Shown: positions 36,602-45,582 of the stretch, in pieces
Numbering within the stretch: position 1 is the first letter of the stretch
How the letters are laid out: every line of letters starts with the position of its first letter
Source of the DNA: Holdemania sp. Marseille-P2844
GTDB lineage: Bacteria > Bacillota_I > Bacilli_A > Erysipelotrichales > Erysipelotrichaceae
Reading direction: 5' to 3'
NCBI RefSeq assembly: GCF_900120005.1
Contig: NZ_LT635452.1
Coordinates: forward strand, 124,001 to 188,000
Length of the DNA stretch: 64,000 nt
The notes under the pieces: model-generated
What the model was told of the DNA's origin: nothing
What the model saw: only the letters and a program-made list of their open reading frames with translations
Databases searched by the model: none
Translations under genes and position numbers: made by a program

Positions 36602-37788
36602 TGTTTGTACGATCACAGCGGATTGTCACCGATCAGGGAATTGTGGATGGTATTTTGAATATTGACGAAGGCCGGATTGTGGAGATCCTGCCGCCGACCG
36701 CGCGCGTCGCGATCACGGTGGATGCCGGAAATCACCGGATTTTACCGGGAATTATTGATACCCATAATCATGGAACGATGGGCTACGGCCTGATGGGCGA
36801 TCAGGCTGATCCGGAAGCAACGGTCCGTGGTTACTTGAAGGGACTGGCATCCCAGGGGGTCACAGCGTGTCTGCCAACGGCAGATTTCGGCTTGTTCGAA
36901 GCGATAGTCAAAGTGGAGCAGGGACCGATTGACGGCGCAAAGCCGATCGGCATCCACAGCGAAGGTCCGTATTTGAACCGCGTGGGGGAAAAAGGAATTG
37001 ATACCGGACATCCGGATATTGATTTAGAACATGTCCAGGCGATGATCGACACCGCCCAGGGGATGCTGAAGCTGGTTGCGATCGCACCGGAAATCCCGGG
37101 TGCAAAAGAAGCGATTGCGCTGCTGACGTCGCAGGGGGTCCGCTGTGCTTTTGCCCACAGCAACGCGATGTATCAGGAGACATTGGAATCTTTTCAATGG
37201 GGGATCACGGTCACGACGCACACTGCCAACGTCATGGCGGGGGTTCATCATCGCCGGATGGGCGGTCTGGGCGCCTGTCTGCTTAACGACGAGGTTTACA
37301 ACGAGCTGATCTGCGATGGTCTGCATGTCGCGAATGAAATGATCGAACTGATGCTGCGGGTTAAAAAGAATCCGTTTGACAAGTTCATGATGGTTTCCGA
37401 CAATGTGCCGATGGCGGGAGCGCCGATCGGCCGGTATCATCTGTCCGGCATGTTCGATGTGAATATTGATGAAAAGGGTTATTGTTTATCGGATACCGGA
37501 AGGTTGTGCGGTTCAACGCTGCCGGTGATCCGCGGTATCCGCAATCTGGCGGAGAATCTGCATCTGCCGCTGACGGAAATCGTGAAAATGAGCTCGCGCA
37601 ATCCAGCGCAGGTCTACGGCGCACCTCAGAAAGGCCGGCTGGCAGCGGGCATGGATGCGGACTTCATCATCATCGACGAGGATTATCAGGTTCTGAAAAC
37701 CTTCAGCGAAGGGCGATGTGTGTATGATGCTGAGAAAGACATGGATTTGTTCAATCCGGATTTTCTGAAGGCTTGCGCAGCGGAGTAA
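36601..37788 (+). CDS. N-acetylglucosamine-6-phosphate deacetylase-type amidohydrolase
   Basis: 395 aa, amidohydrolase fold. Motifs: LPGIIDTHNHGTMGYGLMGD, IGIHSEGPYLN (metal-binding Glu), CAFAHSNAMYQ and VTTHTANVMAG (metal His residues), and MVSDNVPMAG (catalytic Asp; usually TDAM in NagA). The C-terminal GRLAAGMDADFIIIDEDYQV is typical of NagA relatives. It probably deacetylates an N-acetyl-hexosamine-6-phosphate in the cytosol. It overlaps the ChbG-type gene by one base (TAATG). Small motif differences leave room for a related amino-sugar substrate. Confidence 0.86.
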   Translation: MFVRSQRIVTDQGIVDGILNIDEGRIVEILPPTARVAITVDAGNHRILPGIIDTHNHGTMGYGLMGDQADPEATVRGYLKGLASQGVTACLPTADFGLFEAIVKVEQGPIDGAKPIGIHSEGPYLNRVGEKGIDTGHPDIDLEHVQAMIDTAQGMLKLVAIAPEIPGAKEAIALLTSQGVRCAFAHSNAMYQETLESFQWGITVTTHTANVMAGVHHRRMGGLGACLLNDEVYNELICDGLHVANEMIELMLRVKKNPFDKFMMVSDNVPMAGAPIGRYHLSGMFDVNIDEKGYCLSDTGRLCGSTLPVIRGIRNLAENLHLPLTEIVKMSSRNPAQVYGAPQKGRLAAGMDADFIIIDEDYQVLKTFSEGRCVYDAEKDMDLFNPDFLKACAAE

Positions 37789-37813
37789 ACCGTTAAAATA
37801 GAAATCGAGGCAT

Positions 37814-37907
37814 AAAAAAGAATGGGGATCATGAAACCGGATCGCCCGTTTGTCCTGGAGGACAGGCGGAAGCCATCGCGGATGTTCAACGAACTCCATT
37901 CTTTTTT
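37814..37907. terminator. Long-looped bidirectional terminator
   Basis: AAAAAAGAATGG at 37814-37825 pairs with CCATTCTTTTTT at 37896-37907, with a 70-nt loop that holds smaller hairpins. U-runs are available on both strands, between the NagA-type gene and the convergent M20 gene. Confidence 0.55.
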
Positions 37908-38016
37908 GTTGAAATCAAGGCCGGCCCTGCGCATGGGAAGGATGCCGGCTTTTAGCCTTCTGAATGACGCCGGTATTGCCAGAATGGTCGATCCGGCAGG
38001 CGTCAGCAGAGATGAT

Positions 38017-39420
38017 TTATTGGATAATGTGCGGTTTCACATCGCTGGGAATCAGACATTCATAGGTCTGCCCGGCCAGCCGTTCATCAAATTCAGCTTT
38101 TGCCTTTACTATGATTTCCGGCTGCTCAAAGCATTTCTCGACTGCTTTTGCCATGACTTCCGCCGCCAGCATCATCCCCTTGTAGGCCAGTGTGGATTTG
38201 CCCTGGGCAACCCATTGCCAGGTATGCCCGCCCGCGCCGTAGCTGTAGCAGGCGGTGTTGATCTGAGCTGTCGGCACAACCCAGCTGACGTCGCCGACGT
38301 CGGTTGATCCCATCGAACATTCGTCAACACAGCGGTGGCGCAGCACGATATCGCAGATATCGCTGTTCTGGATGTTGGCGATCAGCGTCTTTGGCTCGGC
38401 GATGACGGCTGTGACCTCGCTTTCCGGATCGAGCGGATAGGTATCGCGGAATTGTTTGGCGTAAGCGCGTTCAGCTTCGGTATACTCCGGAGCGCCAACC
38501 TCAAAGAAGGCCTCTTCCAGAACCTGTTCCAGCGTGAAGTTCGGAATGACGTTGCTTAAGCCTTCGTCAAAGACGACATCGCAGGTTGTGCCGGTCATCA
38601 GCGCGGCGCCTTTGGCGATATTGATCACACGTTCATAAAGCTTCTGACATTTTGGATTGGTCGTGGAGCGGACGAGGTATTTGACCTCTGCTTCCGCCTG
38701 AACGACATTCGGGGAAATCCCGCCGGCATTGGTGTAGGCGTAGTGGACGCGTTCTTTAGAGTCCATGTGTTCGCGCAGGTAATTGACGCCGACGCTCATC
38801 AGTTCGGCAGCGTCCAGCGCGCTGCGGCCCGCTTCCGGATTGCCTGCGGCATGACTGGAAACGCCGTGAAAACGGAAATAACATTGAATGCAGGACTGAT
38901 GAGAGCCGGAAGATACGACGTTAAGCGCGGATGGATGCCAGGTGATCGCGGCATCGGCGTCCGCAAAGAACCCGTCGCGCGCCAGATAGGCTTTGCCGCT
39001 GCCGCTTTCCTCTGCCGGACAGCCGACCATTTTGATCGTCCCCGGCAGCTTGTTCTTTTCCAGATAGTCTTTGACGATCATCGCGGCGGCGATCGACCCG
39101 ACACCTAACAGATGATGACCGCAGCCATGGCCGGTCGCCATGCCTTCGATCGGTTTGTATTCGGCGACGTCCGCTTCCTGACTCAGGCCGTAAAGTGCGT
39201 CAAATTCCGCTAACAGACAGATTACCGGCCGGCCGCTGCCCCAGACTCCGACAAACGCCGTATCCATGCCGCAAAGACCTTCAGTTACCTGGAAACCTTC
39301 CCGGCGCAGGAAACCGCTCATGGCCTTCGCTGATTTGTGTTCCAGAAAACCGGGTTCAGCGTAGCCCCACAGTTCTTTCTGCAATTCATATAATGCTTGA
39401 TTCTGCGTCTTCGATAACAC
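38017..39420 (-). CDS. M20-family amidohydrolase (AbgB-like)
   Basis: 467 aa. Zinc-peptidase motifs: GMATGHGCGHHLLGVG, VGCPAEESGSGKAYLARDG with catalytic Glu, and AAITWHPSALN. SHAAGNPEAGRSALDAAELM is the lid domain motif. The best match in memory is subunit B of p-aminobenzoyl-glutamate hydrolase, which cleaves amidated glutamate compounds. The start is a GTG at 39420 preceded by GAAGGAGG with 7-nt spacing; in-frame upstream ATGs lack a site. It stands alone; no AbgT-like transporter is nearby. Confidence 0.85.
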   Translation of the reverse strand: MLSKTQNQALYELQKELWGYAEPGFLEHKSAKAMSGFLRREGFQVTEGLCGMDTAFVGVWGSGRPVICLLAEFDALYGLSQEADVAEYKPIEGMATGHGCGHHLLGVGSIAAAMIVKDYLEKNKLPGTIKMVGCPAEESGSGKAYLARDGFFADADAAITWHPSALNVVSSGSHQSCIQCYFRFHGVSSHAAGNPEAGRSALDAAELMSVGVNYLREHMDSKERVHYAYTNAGGISPNVVQAEAEVKYLVRSTTNPKCQKLYERVINIAKGAALMTGTTCDVVFDEGLSNVIPNFTLEQVLEEAFFEVGAPEYTEAERAYAKQFRDTYPLDPESEVTAVIAEPKTLIANIQNSDICDIVLRHRCVDECSMGSTDVGDVSWVVPTAQINTACYSYGAGGHTWQWVAQGKSTLAYKGMMLAAEVMAKAVEKCFEQPEIIVKAKAEFDERLAGQTYECLIPSDVKPHIIQ

Positions 39421-39625
39421 GGTAGAACCTCCTTCACTCATTAAAAAAATGATACTCTGGGAAAGCAGAAAAGTAAAGAAAACCGTTTCCAAATTGCTTT
39501 TTTCAATCTCACTTCCCAACGGCAGGAAAAGCTGCCTGTTCATGATTTGTAAGATTCTGTCTGCGGATCGCCCGTTCTCTTTTAAATTTGATTGTGCTAT
39601 ACTGGGAGTATTCAGGAGGTCTTGT

Positions 39626-40057
39626 ATGCTTAAAATTTACAATAAACAGGCGCTGACCCGCAATGAGCGGTTTATTCGGGCAGTTGGATATGGCGTTGGG
39701 GCGACTGTGGGACTGACAATTCTTTATGGTCTGATCGCGCGGTTTCTCATGTTCGAATTCTCAGTGGTTTACCTGGCGTTCGGTTATGCAATCGGCACGG
39801 TCATCCGTAAATATGGCCGCGGGGTACAGGTGCGGTTTTCTGTGCTGGCGGCCGTGCTGGCGGTACTTTGTTTCCTGTTTGGCGATATGATCGCTTATTT
39901 CGGCTTTGGTGTGTTTACGATGGGATTTCAGTTCTTTATGCTTGCGTTCAGGATGGTGCTGCAGAGCCTGATCGGCACAAGCATGAGCGCGCTGTTGTCA
40001 CTGATGTTCCGCATCGGCGGAGTTTATCTGGCCTATACGACTTCCCGCTTTGTCTAA
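39626..40057 (+). CDS. Small membrane protein of unknown function
   Basis: 143 aa with about four hydrophobic segments (VGYGVGATVGLTILYGLIAR, FSVVYLAFGYAIGTVIRKYG, FSVLAAVLAVLCFLFGDMIA, and a last one near LIGTSMSALLSLMF). I do not recognise the family. An extended -10 (TGC-TATACT, 39595-39603) lies 22 bp upstream, and AGGAGG precedes the ATG. alr starts 33 bp downstream, so the two may share a transcript. Confidence 0.7.
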   Translation: MLKIYNKQALTRNERFIRAVGYGVGATVGLTILYGLIARFLMFEFSVVYLAFGYAIGTVIRKYGRGVQVRFSVLAAVLAVLCFLFGDMIAYFGFGVFTMGFQFFMLAFRMVLQSLIGTSMSALLSLMFRIGGVYLAYTTSRFV

Positions 40058-40090
40058 GCGGCAGGACTAGTCAGGAAAAGAGGGACAGAC

Positions 40091-41206
40091 ATGTTTTATC
40101 GGGAGAGCTGGGTTGAGGTCGATCTGGATCAGATCAAAGAAAATATCCGCTGGCTGCGCCGGCAGACGGACCGGCAGTTTATCGCGGTGATCAAGGCCAA
40201 TGGCTATGGCGTTGGCGATGGTCCGGTTGCACGGGCAGCCTTGGAAGCGGGGGCCGCGATGTTGGCAGTATCGAGCTTGGATGAGGCGTTGTCGCTGCGG
40301 TATCAGGGGATCACAGCGCCGGTTTTAATTCTGGGCGTTGTGGATCCGTCCCAAGCGGAGCTGCTTCTGCGGTATGATCTGGCGGTGCCGGCGGTATCGC
40401 TAAAGTGGGTCAAGGAGCTGGTTCAGGTCCCGGTCAAGGGTTTGAGAGTACATTTAAAGGTGGATACCGGCATGCACCGCATCGGCACGGAGAATCTTGA
40501 CGAACTGCGGGCGATGCTAACGCTGCTGCAGGACAGCGGCGCCTTGGTGGAAGGCATTTTCACCCACTATGCCTGCTCGGATAATCCGGACAATGAGATG
40601 ACGGACGATCAGGCGGCCCGTTTCGAGCGGATTGTTCAGGCCTTGAACACGCCTTTTCGCTGGGTGCACAGCAGTAATTCCGATGCAGCGGTGCATTATC
40701 CGAAGGCGCCCGGCAACGCGGTGCGCTGCGGACTGGCAATGTTCGGCGTGACTTCCTACGCGACGCCGCTGAAGCCGTGCGTCAGCTTATACAGCCGATT
40801 GATTTATGTCAAGGCGTTGCCGGCGGGGCAGCCGGTGGGCTATGGGGCGACCTATACGACGCAGAAAGAGGAATGGATCGGAACCTTGCCGATCGGGTAT
40901 GCTGACGGCTGGATTCGCAAGCACCAGGGACGGCAATGCTGGATTGAGGGAGAAACCGGCGAATTTGTCGGACGAATCTGCATGGATCAGGCGATGATCC
41001 GGCTTCCGCACGCCTTTCCGGTAGGGACGAAGGTCGAACTGTTCGGTCCGCATGTTCCGCTGGAACAGGTGGCGCGGGAGTTGGGAACGATTCCGTATGA
41101 AGTTCTGACTTTGCTGAGCGACCGACTGGCGAAGGTCTATCTTGAAGACGGTCGGATCCGGGAAGTCGCTAATCCGCGGCTGGATCGGTTGATGTTGGAA
41201 AAATAA
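40091..41206 (+). CDS. alr: Alanine racemase
   Basis: 371 aa. PLP-dependent interconversion of L- and D-alanine for peptidoglycan. PLP-binding Lys35 lies in FIAVIKANGYGVGDG (the usual form is KANAYGHG). VHLKVDTGMHRIG, FTHYACSDNPDN, GYGATYT with the conserved Tyr region, and GRICMDQAMI follow, with the C-terminal beta domain intact. Normal length. The altered GYGVG signature is slightly unusual, but all main residues appear present. Ends with a strong terminator. Confidence 0.95.
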   Translation: MFYRESWVEVDLDQIKENIRWLRRQTDRQFIAVIKANGYGVGDGPVARAALEAGAAMLAVSSLDEALSLRYQGITAPVLILGVVDPSQAELLLRYDLAVPAVSLKWVKELVQVPVKGLRVHLKVDTGMHRIGTENLDELRAMLTLLQDSGALVEGIFTHYACSDNPDNEMTDDQAARFERIVQALNTPFRWVHSSNSDAAVHYPKAPGNAVRCGLAMFGVTSYATPLKPCVSLYSRLIYVKALPAGQPVGYGATYTTQKEEWIGTLPIGYADGWIRKHQGRQCWIEGETGEFVGRICMDQAMIRLPHAFPVGTKVELFGPHVPLEQVARELGTIPYEVLTLLSDRLAKVYLEDGRIREVANPRLDRLMLEK

Positions 41207-41496
41207 TCATTGAACCTTCCGTAATCCACAGGATTGCCGAAGGTTTTTTTGTCGTTTTAAGTTGATTTTCATACTGATGCTGCAAACGAGAATTTGAGTT
41301 GGAAGGATGGATGCAAGTTTGTTTGGAATTTTTCTATCCGTGAGAAATATCGCGGGAAAAGAGCTGTTATAAAGGGAATGGAACGATTTGAGACAAAAAC
41401 AGGACAAAAAAAATCGAAAAATTTGTAGAAATTTCTGAAATCCGGGAGGATTTCAGAAAAAAAGCGCAATAGTAATAGTAGGAGGAAATAATTACC
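41207..41496. other. Gap between alr and the TnpB-like gene
   Basis: 290 bases. Apart from the alr terminator there is an A/T-rich stretch with an ATTTCTGAAATCC-GGGAGGATTTCAGAAA inverted repeat near 41430-41460, directly upstream of the ribosome binding site of the next gene. It may be a terminator or translation-control hairpin. Confidence 0.45.
41213..41250 (+). terminator. Terminator of alr
   Basis: AACCTTC at 41213-41219 pairs with GAAGGTT at 41239-41245, with an inner AATCC/GGATT stem and a T-run to 41250. Confidence 0.85.
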
Positions 41497-42000
41497 ATGA
41501 TTATGAATGTAAAAATTACCTGTTTTCCAACCTTGACGCAGCGCCGCGAGCTTTGCGCCTTAAGCCACAATGCGGCGCAGTTCCGCGAAGAATTGTTTGA
41601 CGCGATGATTCATCATCCCCAGCGGATTGAAGACGCGCCGCTGCCGGAGGCCTACCAGTCGCTGCCGACGGCGATGCTTCAGCAGGTCTGGAAACAAGCC
41701 CAGCGGATGAAAGCCGGATCCAAAAGGGATCAATATCGGATTCGCCGTACGTTGCCATCCTGCCAATGGAAACGTACGGAAATGGAAGTTCGGGAAAATC
41801 AGCTGGTTCTGGATTCGATTACCCAGCCTGTTTACTACATCGCGCCAGTCGCCCAACGACATTTGATGAAGCAGGGAGAAGTGGTGAAAATTACGTTAAA
41901 GGAAGCGGAGGATCAATGGGCAGCCGTGCTCTGTCTGTTGATCGACGAAAGTAAAAAAGGGCTCTCTGAAGTAGAGAAGCCCATGAAAGGAAAGGTATAG
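41497..42000 (+). CDS. Unknown protein resembling the N-terminal part of TnpB
   Basis: 167 aa. The beginning (VKITCFPTLTQRRELCALSH, then AAQFREELFDAM) and later LPTAMLQQVWKQAQRMKAGS, followed by a beta-rich end (MEVRENQLVLDSITQPVYYI, then GEVVKITLKEAEDQWAAVLC), follow the order seen in the N-terminal half of TnpB/IS605 OrfB proteins. The RuvC nuclease half and zinc finger are absent and the frame ends cleanly. No such similarity can be confirmed without a profile search; it may be a domesticated fragment or something unrelated. AGGAGG precedes the ATG by 10 bp. Confidence 0.45.
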   Translation: MIMNVKITCFPTLTQRRELCALSHNAAQFREELFDAMIHHPQRIEDAPLPEAYQSLPTAMLQQVWKQAQRMKAGSKRDQYRIRRTLPSCQWKRTEMEVRENQLVLDSITQPVYYIAPVAQRHLMKQGEVVKITLKEAEDQWAAVLCLLIDESKKGLSEVEKPMKGKV

Positions 42001-42064
42001 TCTCAAATAAGACTGTCGGACCTGAAAGGAATTGGGCCTGATTGCCGTAAGTGTTTTGTCGCGC

Positions 42065-42607
42065 TCAGAAGGTAAGCGATTGATAGACTTCGTGATCCTC
42101 GGTCATGATCGTAAATCCGTTTTCGTCCAGCAGTCCGTAGGTATGCGGTGAATTTTGTTTTGGCAGCGTGATCGAGCCGGGATTGAGCAGCGTAATTCCG
42201 TTTTCCTGACGAATGACAGGAACGTGGATATGTCCAAACAAATAGATATCGCCGGGGAAGCTGTGCGGGGGCGGATCAAGCGGAAACAGATGACCATGCG
42301 TCGCCGTAATCCGGTGTCCGCCCAAAAAGAGGGTCGCGCAGTCGCGCTGAATATCAAAATTCAAAAGCATCTGATCTACTTCGGCGTCGCAGTTGCCGCG
42401 GACGGCGATGATTTTATCGGCAAGCGGATTGAGCAGCGCCGCGACTTTCTGGGGATTGTAGCCCTGCGGCAGCGGATTGCGCGGGCCGTGATAGAGGATA
42501 TCACCCAGCAGCAGGATTTGATCTGGTTTATGCCGGGTATAAGCTTCAAGCGCTTTTTCCATATAGTCGGCAGAACCGTGAATATCAGAAATGACTAAAA
42601 ATTTCAT
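42065..42607 (-). CDS. YfcE/MJ0936-family metallophosphodiesterase
   Basis: 180 aa. Calcineurin-like phosphoesterase motifs: FLVISDIHGSADYME, ILLLGDILYHGPRN, AVRGNCDAEVD, ITATHGH and LFGHIHVPV. These bind two metals. E. coli YfcE, the model of this family, hydrolyses phosphodiesters; physiological substrate unknown. Single gene, transcribed against its neighbours. Confidence 0.92.
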   Translation of the reverse strand: MKFLVISDIHGSADYMEKALEAYTRHKPDQILLLGDILYHGPRNPLPQGYNPQKVAALLNPLADKIIAVRGNCDAEVDQMLLNFDIQRDCATLFLGGHRITATHGHLFPLDPPPHSFPGDIYLFGHIHVPVIRQENGITLLNPGSITLPKQNSPHTYGLLDENGFTIMTEDHEVYQSLTF

Positions 42608-42692
42608 AGCTTGTCCTCCTTATCGCCTGCATTATATCATGATCAGGAGAGACAGTGAGAATTTCTTTGAAATTGCCGTGGAAAAATGAAAC

Positions 42693-42721
42693 TTGAATCC
42701 CTCCCGGACACCTTGTATACT
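42693..42721 (+). promoter_or_regulatory. Promoter of the GntR-type regulator
   Basis: TTGAAT (42693-42698) and TATACT (42716-42721) are 17 bp apart. TGTAT occurs twice around the start site (TGTATAC-TAAC-TGTATGA), a possible operator for autoregulation. Confidence 0.65.
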
Positions 42722-42743
42722 AACTGTATGAGGGGGACTCAGG

Positions 42744-43421
42744 ATGGATAAATTGGAGATCTACAATCAGTTAAAGGAAGAAATTATCGATCTGAAAATC
42801 GAACCGGGAGCGTTGATCAGCGAAAATGAAATCTCGCGGCGATTCCAGGTGTCCCGAACCCCGGTTCGCGATGTATTCCTGCGGTTGTGCAACGACGGCT
42901 TGCTGGAAGTCCTGCCGCAGCGGGGAACGAAGGTATCGCTGATTGATATGGAATTGGTCATGGCGACGATCAACATGCGCACGATCGTGGAAATTCAGAT
43001 TCTGAAAGATGGTATCGAACGGAGAACGCCCGCCCAGCTGCAGCAGCTGAAAACAGATTTGGCCCATCAGCGGGAAGCGATTGCGAAGCAGCGGACGCCG
43101 GATGAATTCTACGCGTTGGACAGCGAATTTCACGAGCATATCTTTGCGATCGCCGGTCAGCGGGCCATGTGGCAGATTATCAATCAGATGAAAGTACATT
43201 ATTCGCGTTTCCGAATGTTGGACGTCAAAGCCAATTTCTCAATGAATGAATTGCTTCATGAACATGAGGAAATTGTGGAAATTGTGGAAAAGCGCCAGCG
43301 GGAGCGCTGCGGTGAAGTCATGCGGTATCATCTGGAAGGTGGTGTGCGGCGGCTGCATGATCGGATTCAGGGGGAATTTAGTCGATATTTTAAACTCCCG
43401 CAGGTGGAAGAAGAAGCGTAA
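42744..43421 (+). CDS. GntR-family regulator (FadR/FCD subgroup)
   Basis: 225 aa. The N-terminal winged helix (ISENEISRRFQVSRTPVRDV, LEVLPQRGTKVSLID) is the standard GntR pattern. The C-terminal all-helical FCD domain has metal/ligand-type residues in LDSEFHEHIFAIAGQ and LLHEHEEIVEIVEKRQ. It probably responds to an organic acid or sugar acid. No target genes are adjacent, so the regulon is unknown. Confidence 0.92.
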   Translation: MDKLEIYNQLKEEIIDLKIEPGALISENEISRRFQVSRTPVRDVFLRLCNDGLLEVLPQRGTKVSLIDMELVMATINMRTIVEIQILKDGIERRTPAQLQQLKTDLAHQREAIAKQRTPDEFYALDSEFHEHIFAIAGQRAMWQIINQMKVHYSRFRMLDVKANFSMNELLHEHEEIVEIVEKRQRERCGEVMRYHLEGGVRRLHDRIQGEFSRYFKLPQVEEEA

Positions 43422-43731
43422 CGTAGAAGGAAAAAACGAAGGCTTTCTTCAATGGAAACCAGGAAAAAACGAGGTATAAGCAGCAGTTGATGTCGAAATT
43501 CTGCGCTGTGGGACTTGAAGCTTCAGTCTGTTTTCTGTTAGTCTGTTGCGTAATTGAACATGTCAAGCTTGTTTGAATGAGCGGCTGGGAAGCGGATACC
43601 CCAGCTTTTTCTTTGCGAAACGGGATATTCTGCCTGTTGAGGCAGCCCGCACGGACGAAGGATTTAAGAATAATATGGAGCAGGATAGAAACGTGGCAAA
43701 GCGGCAGAGACTAGGGAAAGAGGCGAAGGGG

Positions 43732-44259
43732 ATGGCGGAAAACAAGGGATTTCGGCCGTTTCGGGAAGCGGCACGGAATGAAGCGGATCAGCTGACGGCA
43801 GCAATGGAAGACTATCTGGAAATGATATACCGGCTGCAGCAGGAAAATCAAACGCTCCGGGTGTCCGCCATGGCCAGCGCACTTCAGGTGGGACGCAGTT
43901 CGGTCAGTAAAATGCTGCGTAAATTGGCGGCCGAAGGTTTTTTGATTGTGGAAAACTATGGGGACGTGCAGTTGACAGAGAAAGGTTGGAAGCAGGGAAA
44001 AGCCTTGCTGGAGCGGCATCAGCGGGTAGCTCGATTTCTGCAGTTGGCAGGCATTAAAGCGGAACAACTGCTGGAAGAAACGGAAAAACTGGAACATATG
44101 AGTTCGCCGGAAACTTTGCGGTGTCTGGATCTGCTCGTCGATTATTTCGATCAGGATGCTGCCGCGGAGGCCCGGTTGGAACAATTCCGGTCGGAAGCGA
44201 TGCGCCTGGGGGAAACGGCTCCCGCGGTCAATGAAAATGACGATCAGTTGAACCATTAA
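43732..44259 (+). CDS. MntR/DtxR-family metal-dependent regulator
   Basis: 175 aa from this start. HTH: LRVSAMASALQVGRSSVSKM. All six metal ligands of Bacillus MntR are present at identical spacing: Asp27, Glu30, His96, Glu118, Glu121 and His122. There is no SH3-like third domain, as in MntR. It probably represses manganese uptake when Mn is plentiful, but no transporter is adjacent. The start is uncertain: the frame is open to 43573; the ATG at 43732 has AGAGG at 8-nt spacing and gives a normal N-terminus. Confidence 0.87.
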   Translation: MAENKGFRPFREAARNEADQLTAAMEDYLEMIYRLQQENQTLRVSAMASALQVGRSSVSKMLRKLAAEGFLIVENYGDVQLTEKGWKQGKALLERHQRVARFLQLAGIKAEQLLEETEKLEHMSSPETLRCLDLLVDYFDQDAAAEARLEQFRSEAMRLGETAPAVNENDDQLNH

Positions 44260-44628
44260 CCAGTCGTGTTGGTGAGCAAGACAGGAACATCTCTGTCTGA
44301 TCTGGCAATGTTGGCTGTACTCGTCGAAGCTGACTGTATTACTGTTGTCCGAACTTTCAATTCATGATGCTGCAGAGCGGAGAAAAAAGTCAATTAAAAA
44401 GAAAAAAGACCAATCCTTTAACGGTCCTTACTCAGTTTTGAGGCGGGTCTTAGAATTTTTGCGCAAAGTAGCAGGGAGGATCAAACTATAAGCTTGATCC
44501 TCCCTGCCCTTAATTTTTTACGCAAGTTTGAGTAAGTTCCCCTTCAAAAGCCAGCCTCTGTTTTGAAACGGAATTTGTCTTTCACTCTTTCTTTTCAGAA
44601 AGAAAACAGATTCTTTTTTTCTAAAGTC
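44260..44628. other. Gap with terminators between convergent genes
   Basis: 369 bases without a gene. A 14-bp perfect hairpin, GCAGGGAGGATCAA (44471-44484) and TTGATCCTCCCTGC (44494-44507), is followed by TTTTTT and is a strong plus-strand terminator. A further U-rich hairpin near 44590-44625 could end the minus-strand deacetylase gene. Confidence 0.65.
44471..44518 (+). terminator. Strong terminator behind the MntR-like gene
   Basis: 14-bp perfect stem with a 9-nt loop and a downstream T-run, 211 bp after the stop codon. Confidence 0.7.
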
Positions 44629-45480
44629 TTATTTTAAATCGTAGCGGGCTACTTCATAATTCAGCTTCCGCAAGCCTTCGATCAGATCAGGGAGAATCTG
44701 CATGTTGGTATCTGAGACTGCGTGCAGAAGATAAATGGCGCCGGGATGTGCGTTATCCAGATTTTTCTTCAGCGCAGTTGCCGGATCCGGCTGATCGGCG
44801 ACATTGTAATCGTAGTAAGCATACGACCACAGCACATTTTGATAGCCTAATACGTTACATAAGGCCAGCGACTGCTCGTTAAATTCTCCCTTCGGCGGCC
44901 GGACCAGCGTCATCTTGTATTGGAATTGATCCAACAACAGCGCGTCCAGCTGCATAATCTCATCGTAAACTTTCTCAATGCTGATCGTCGGGAAGGAGTG
45001 ATGATGATAGCTGTGATTGCCGATCACATGACCTTCATCAATCATTCGCTGGATTAAATCCGGATTTTCCAATACATATTGGGATGTGACGAAGAAGACG
45101 GCGCTGACGTTTTTCTCTTTCAGCGTATCCAGAATCTTCGGTGTATTTCCGTTTTCGTAGCCATTGTCAAAGGTCAGATAGACCTTCTGATCCGGCCGCC
45201 CGACAAAGACGGCGTCATAAGCTTTATACTTTTGATTCGCGAGCACCGCGTCTGCGGGCTGGCCGTTTTCATCTTTGTCTTTGCCCAAGCCCCACGCATG
45301 CATCCGGGCGTCCAGCGTACTGAATTGCGAAAAGTCGATATCAGTTTCCGGAATATTGATTTCCGGAACATCATCGGTTATGGACCCGACCCTGGCCGTT
45401 GGATCCTCGTTTCCGGGCTGACTCTGGCATCCGCTTAAGAAAAGCAGACTGATTAAAATGACATAGGGTATTCTTTTCAT
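44629..45480 (-). CDS. PdaA-like polysaccharide deacetylase lipoprotein
   Basis: 283 aa. The signal peptide ends in LSGC (Cys18), so it is a lipoprotein outside the membrane. The NodB-type deacetylase domain has VYLTFDNGYENGNTPKILDT (TFDNGYE in place of the common TFDDGP), GHVIGNHSYHHHSF with metal His residues, and LVRPPKGEFNEQSL. TFDNGYENG is the mark of PdaA, which deacetylates muramic acid residues during cortex delta-lactam formation. A vegetative wall-modifying role is also possible. Start at 45480 follows AAGGTG. Confidence 0.86.
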   Translation of the reverse strand: MKRIPYVILISLLFLSGCQSQPGNEDPTARVGSITDDVPEINIPETDIDFSQFSTLDARMHAWGLGKDKDENGQPADAVLANQKYKAYDAVFVGRPDQKVYLTFDNGYENGNTPKILDTLKEKNVSAVFFVTSQYVLENPDLIQRMIDEGHVIGNHSYHHHSFPTISIEKVYDEIMQLDALLLDQFQYKMTLVRPPKGEFNEQSLALCNVLGYQNVLWSYAYYDYNVADQPDPATALKKNLDNAHPGAIYLLHAVSDTNMQILPDLIEGLRKLNYEVARYDLK

Positions 45481-45582
45481 CCGTTCACCTTCATTTCCTG
45501 TACCGTTAGTATGGCAACTGTTCAACAAATTCAGAGCTGTCTATTTTTGGTAGAATTTTGTCGCCTTCCGGTCGTGAAACGG

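Noticed and set aside
37822-38307. 161-codon plus-strand frame between the NagA-type and M20 genes
   Set aside because: Covers the terminator hairpin and the 3' end of the M20 gene on the opposite strand; no ribosome binding site.
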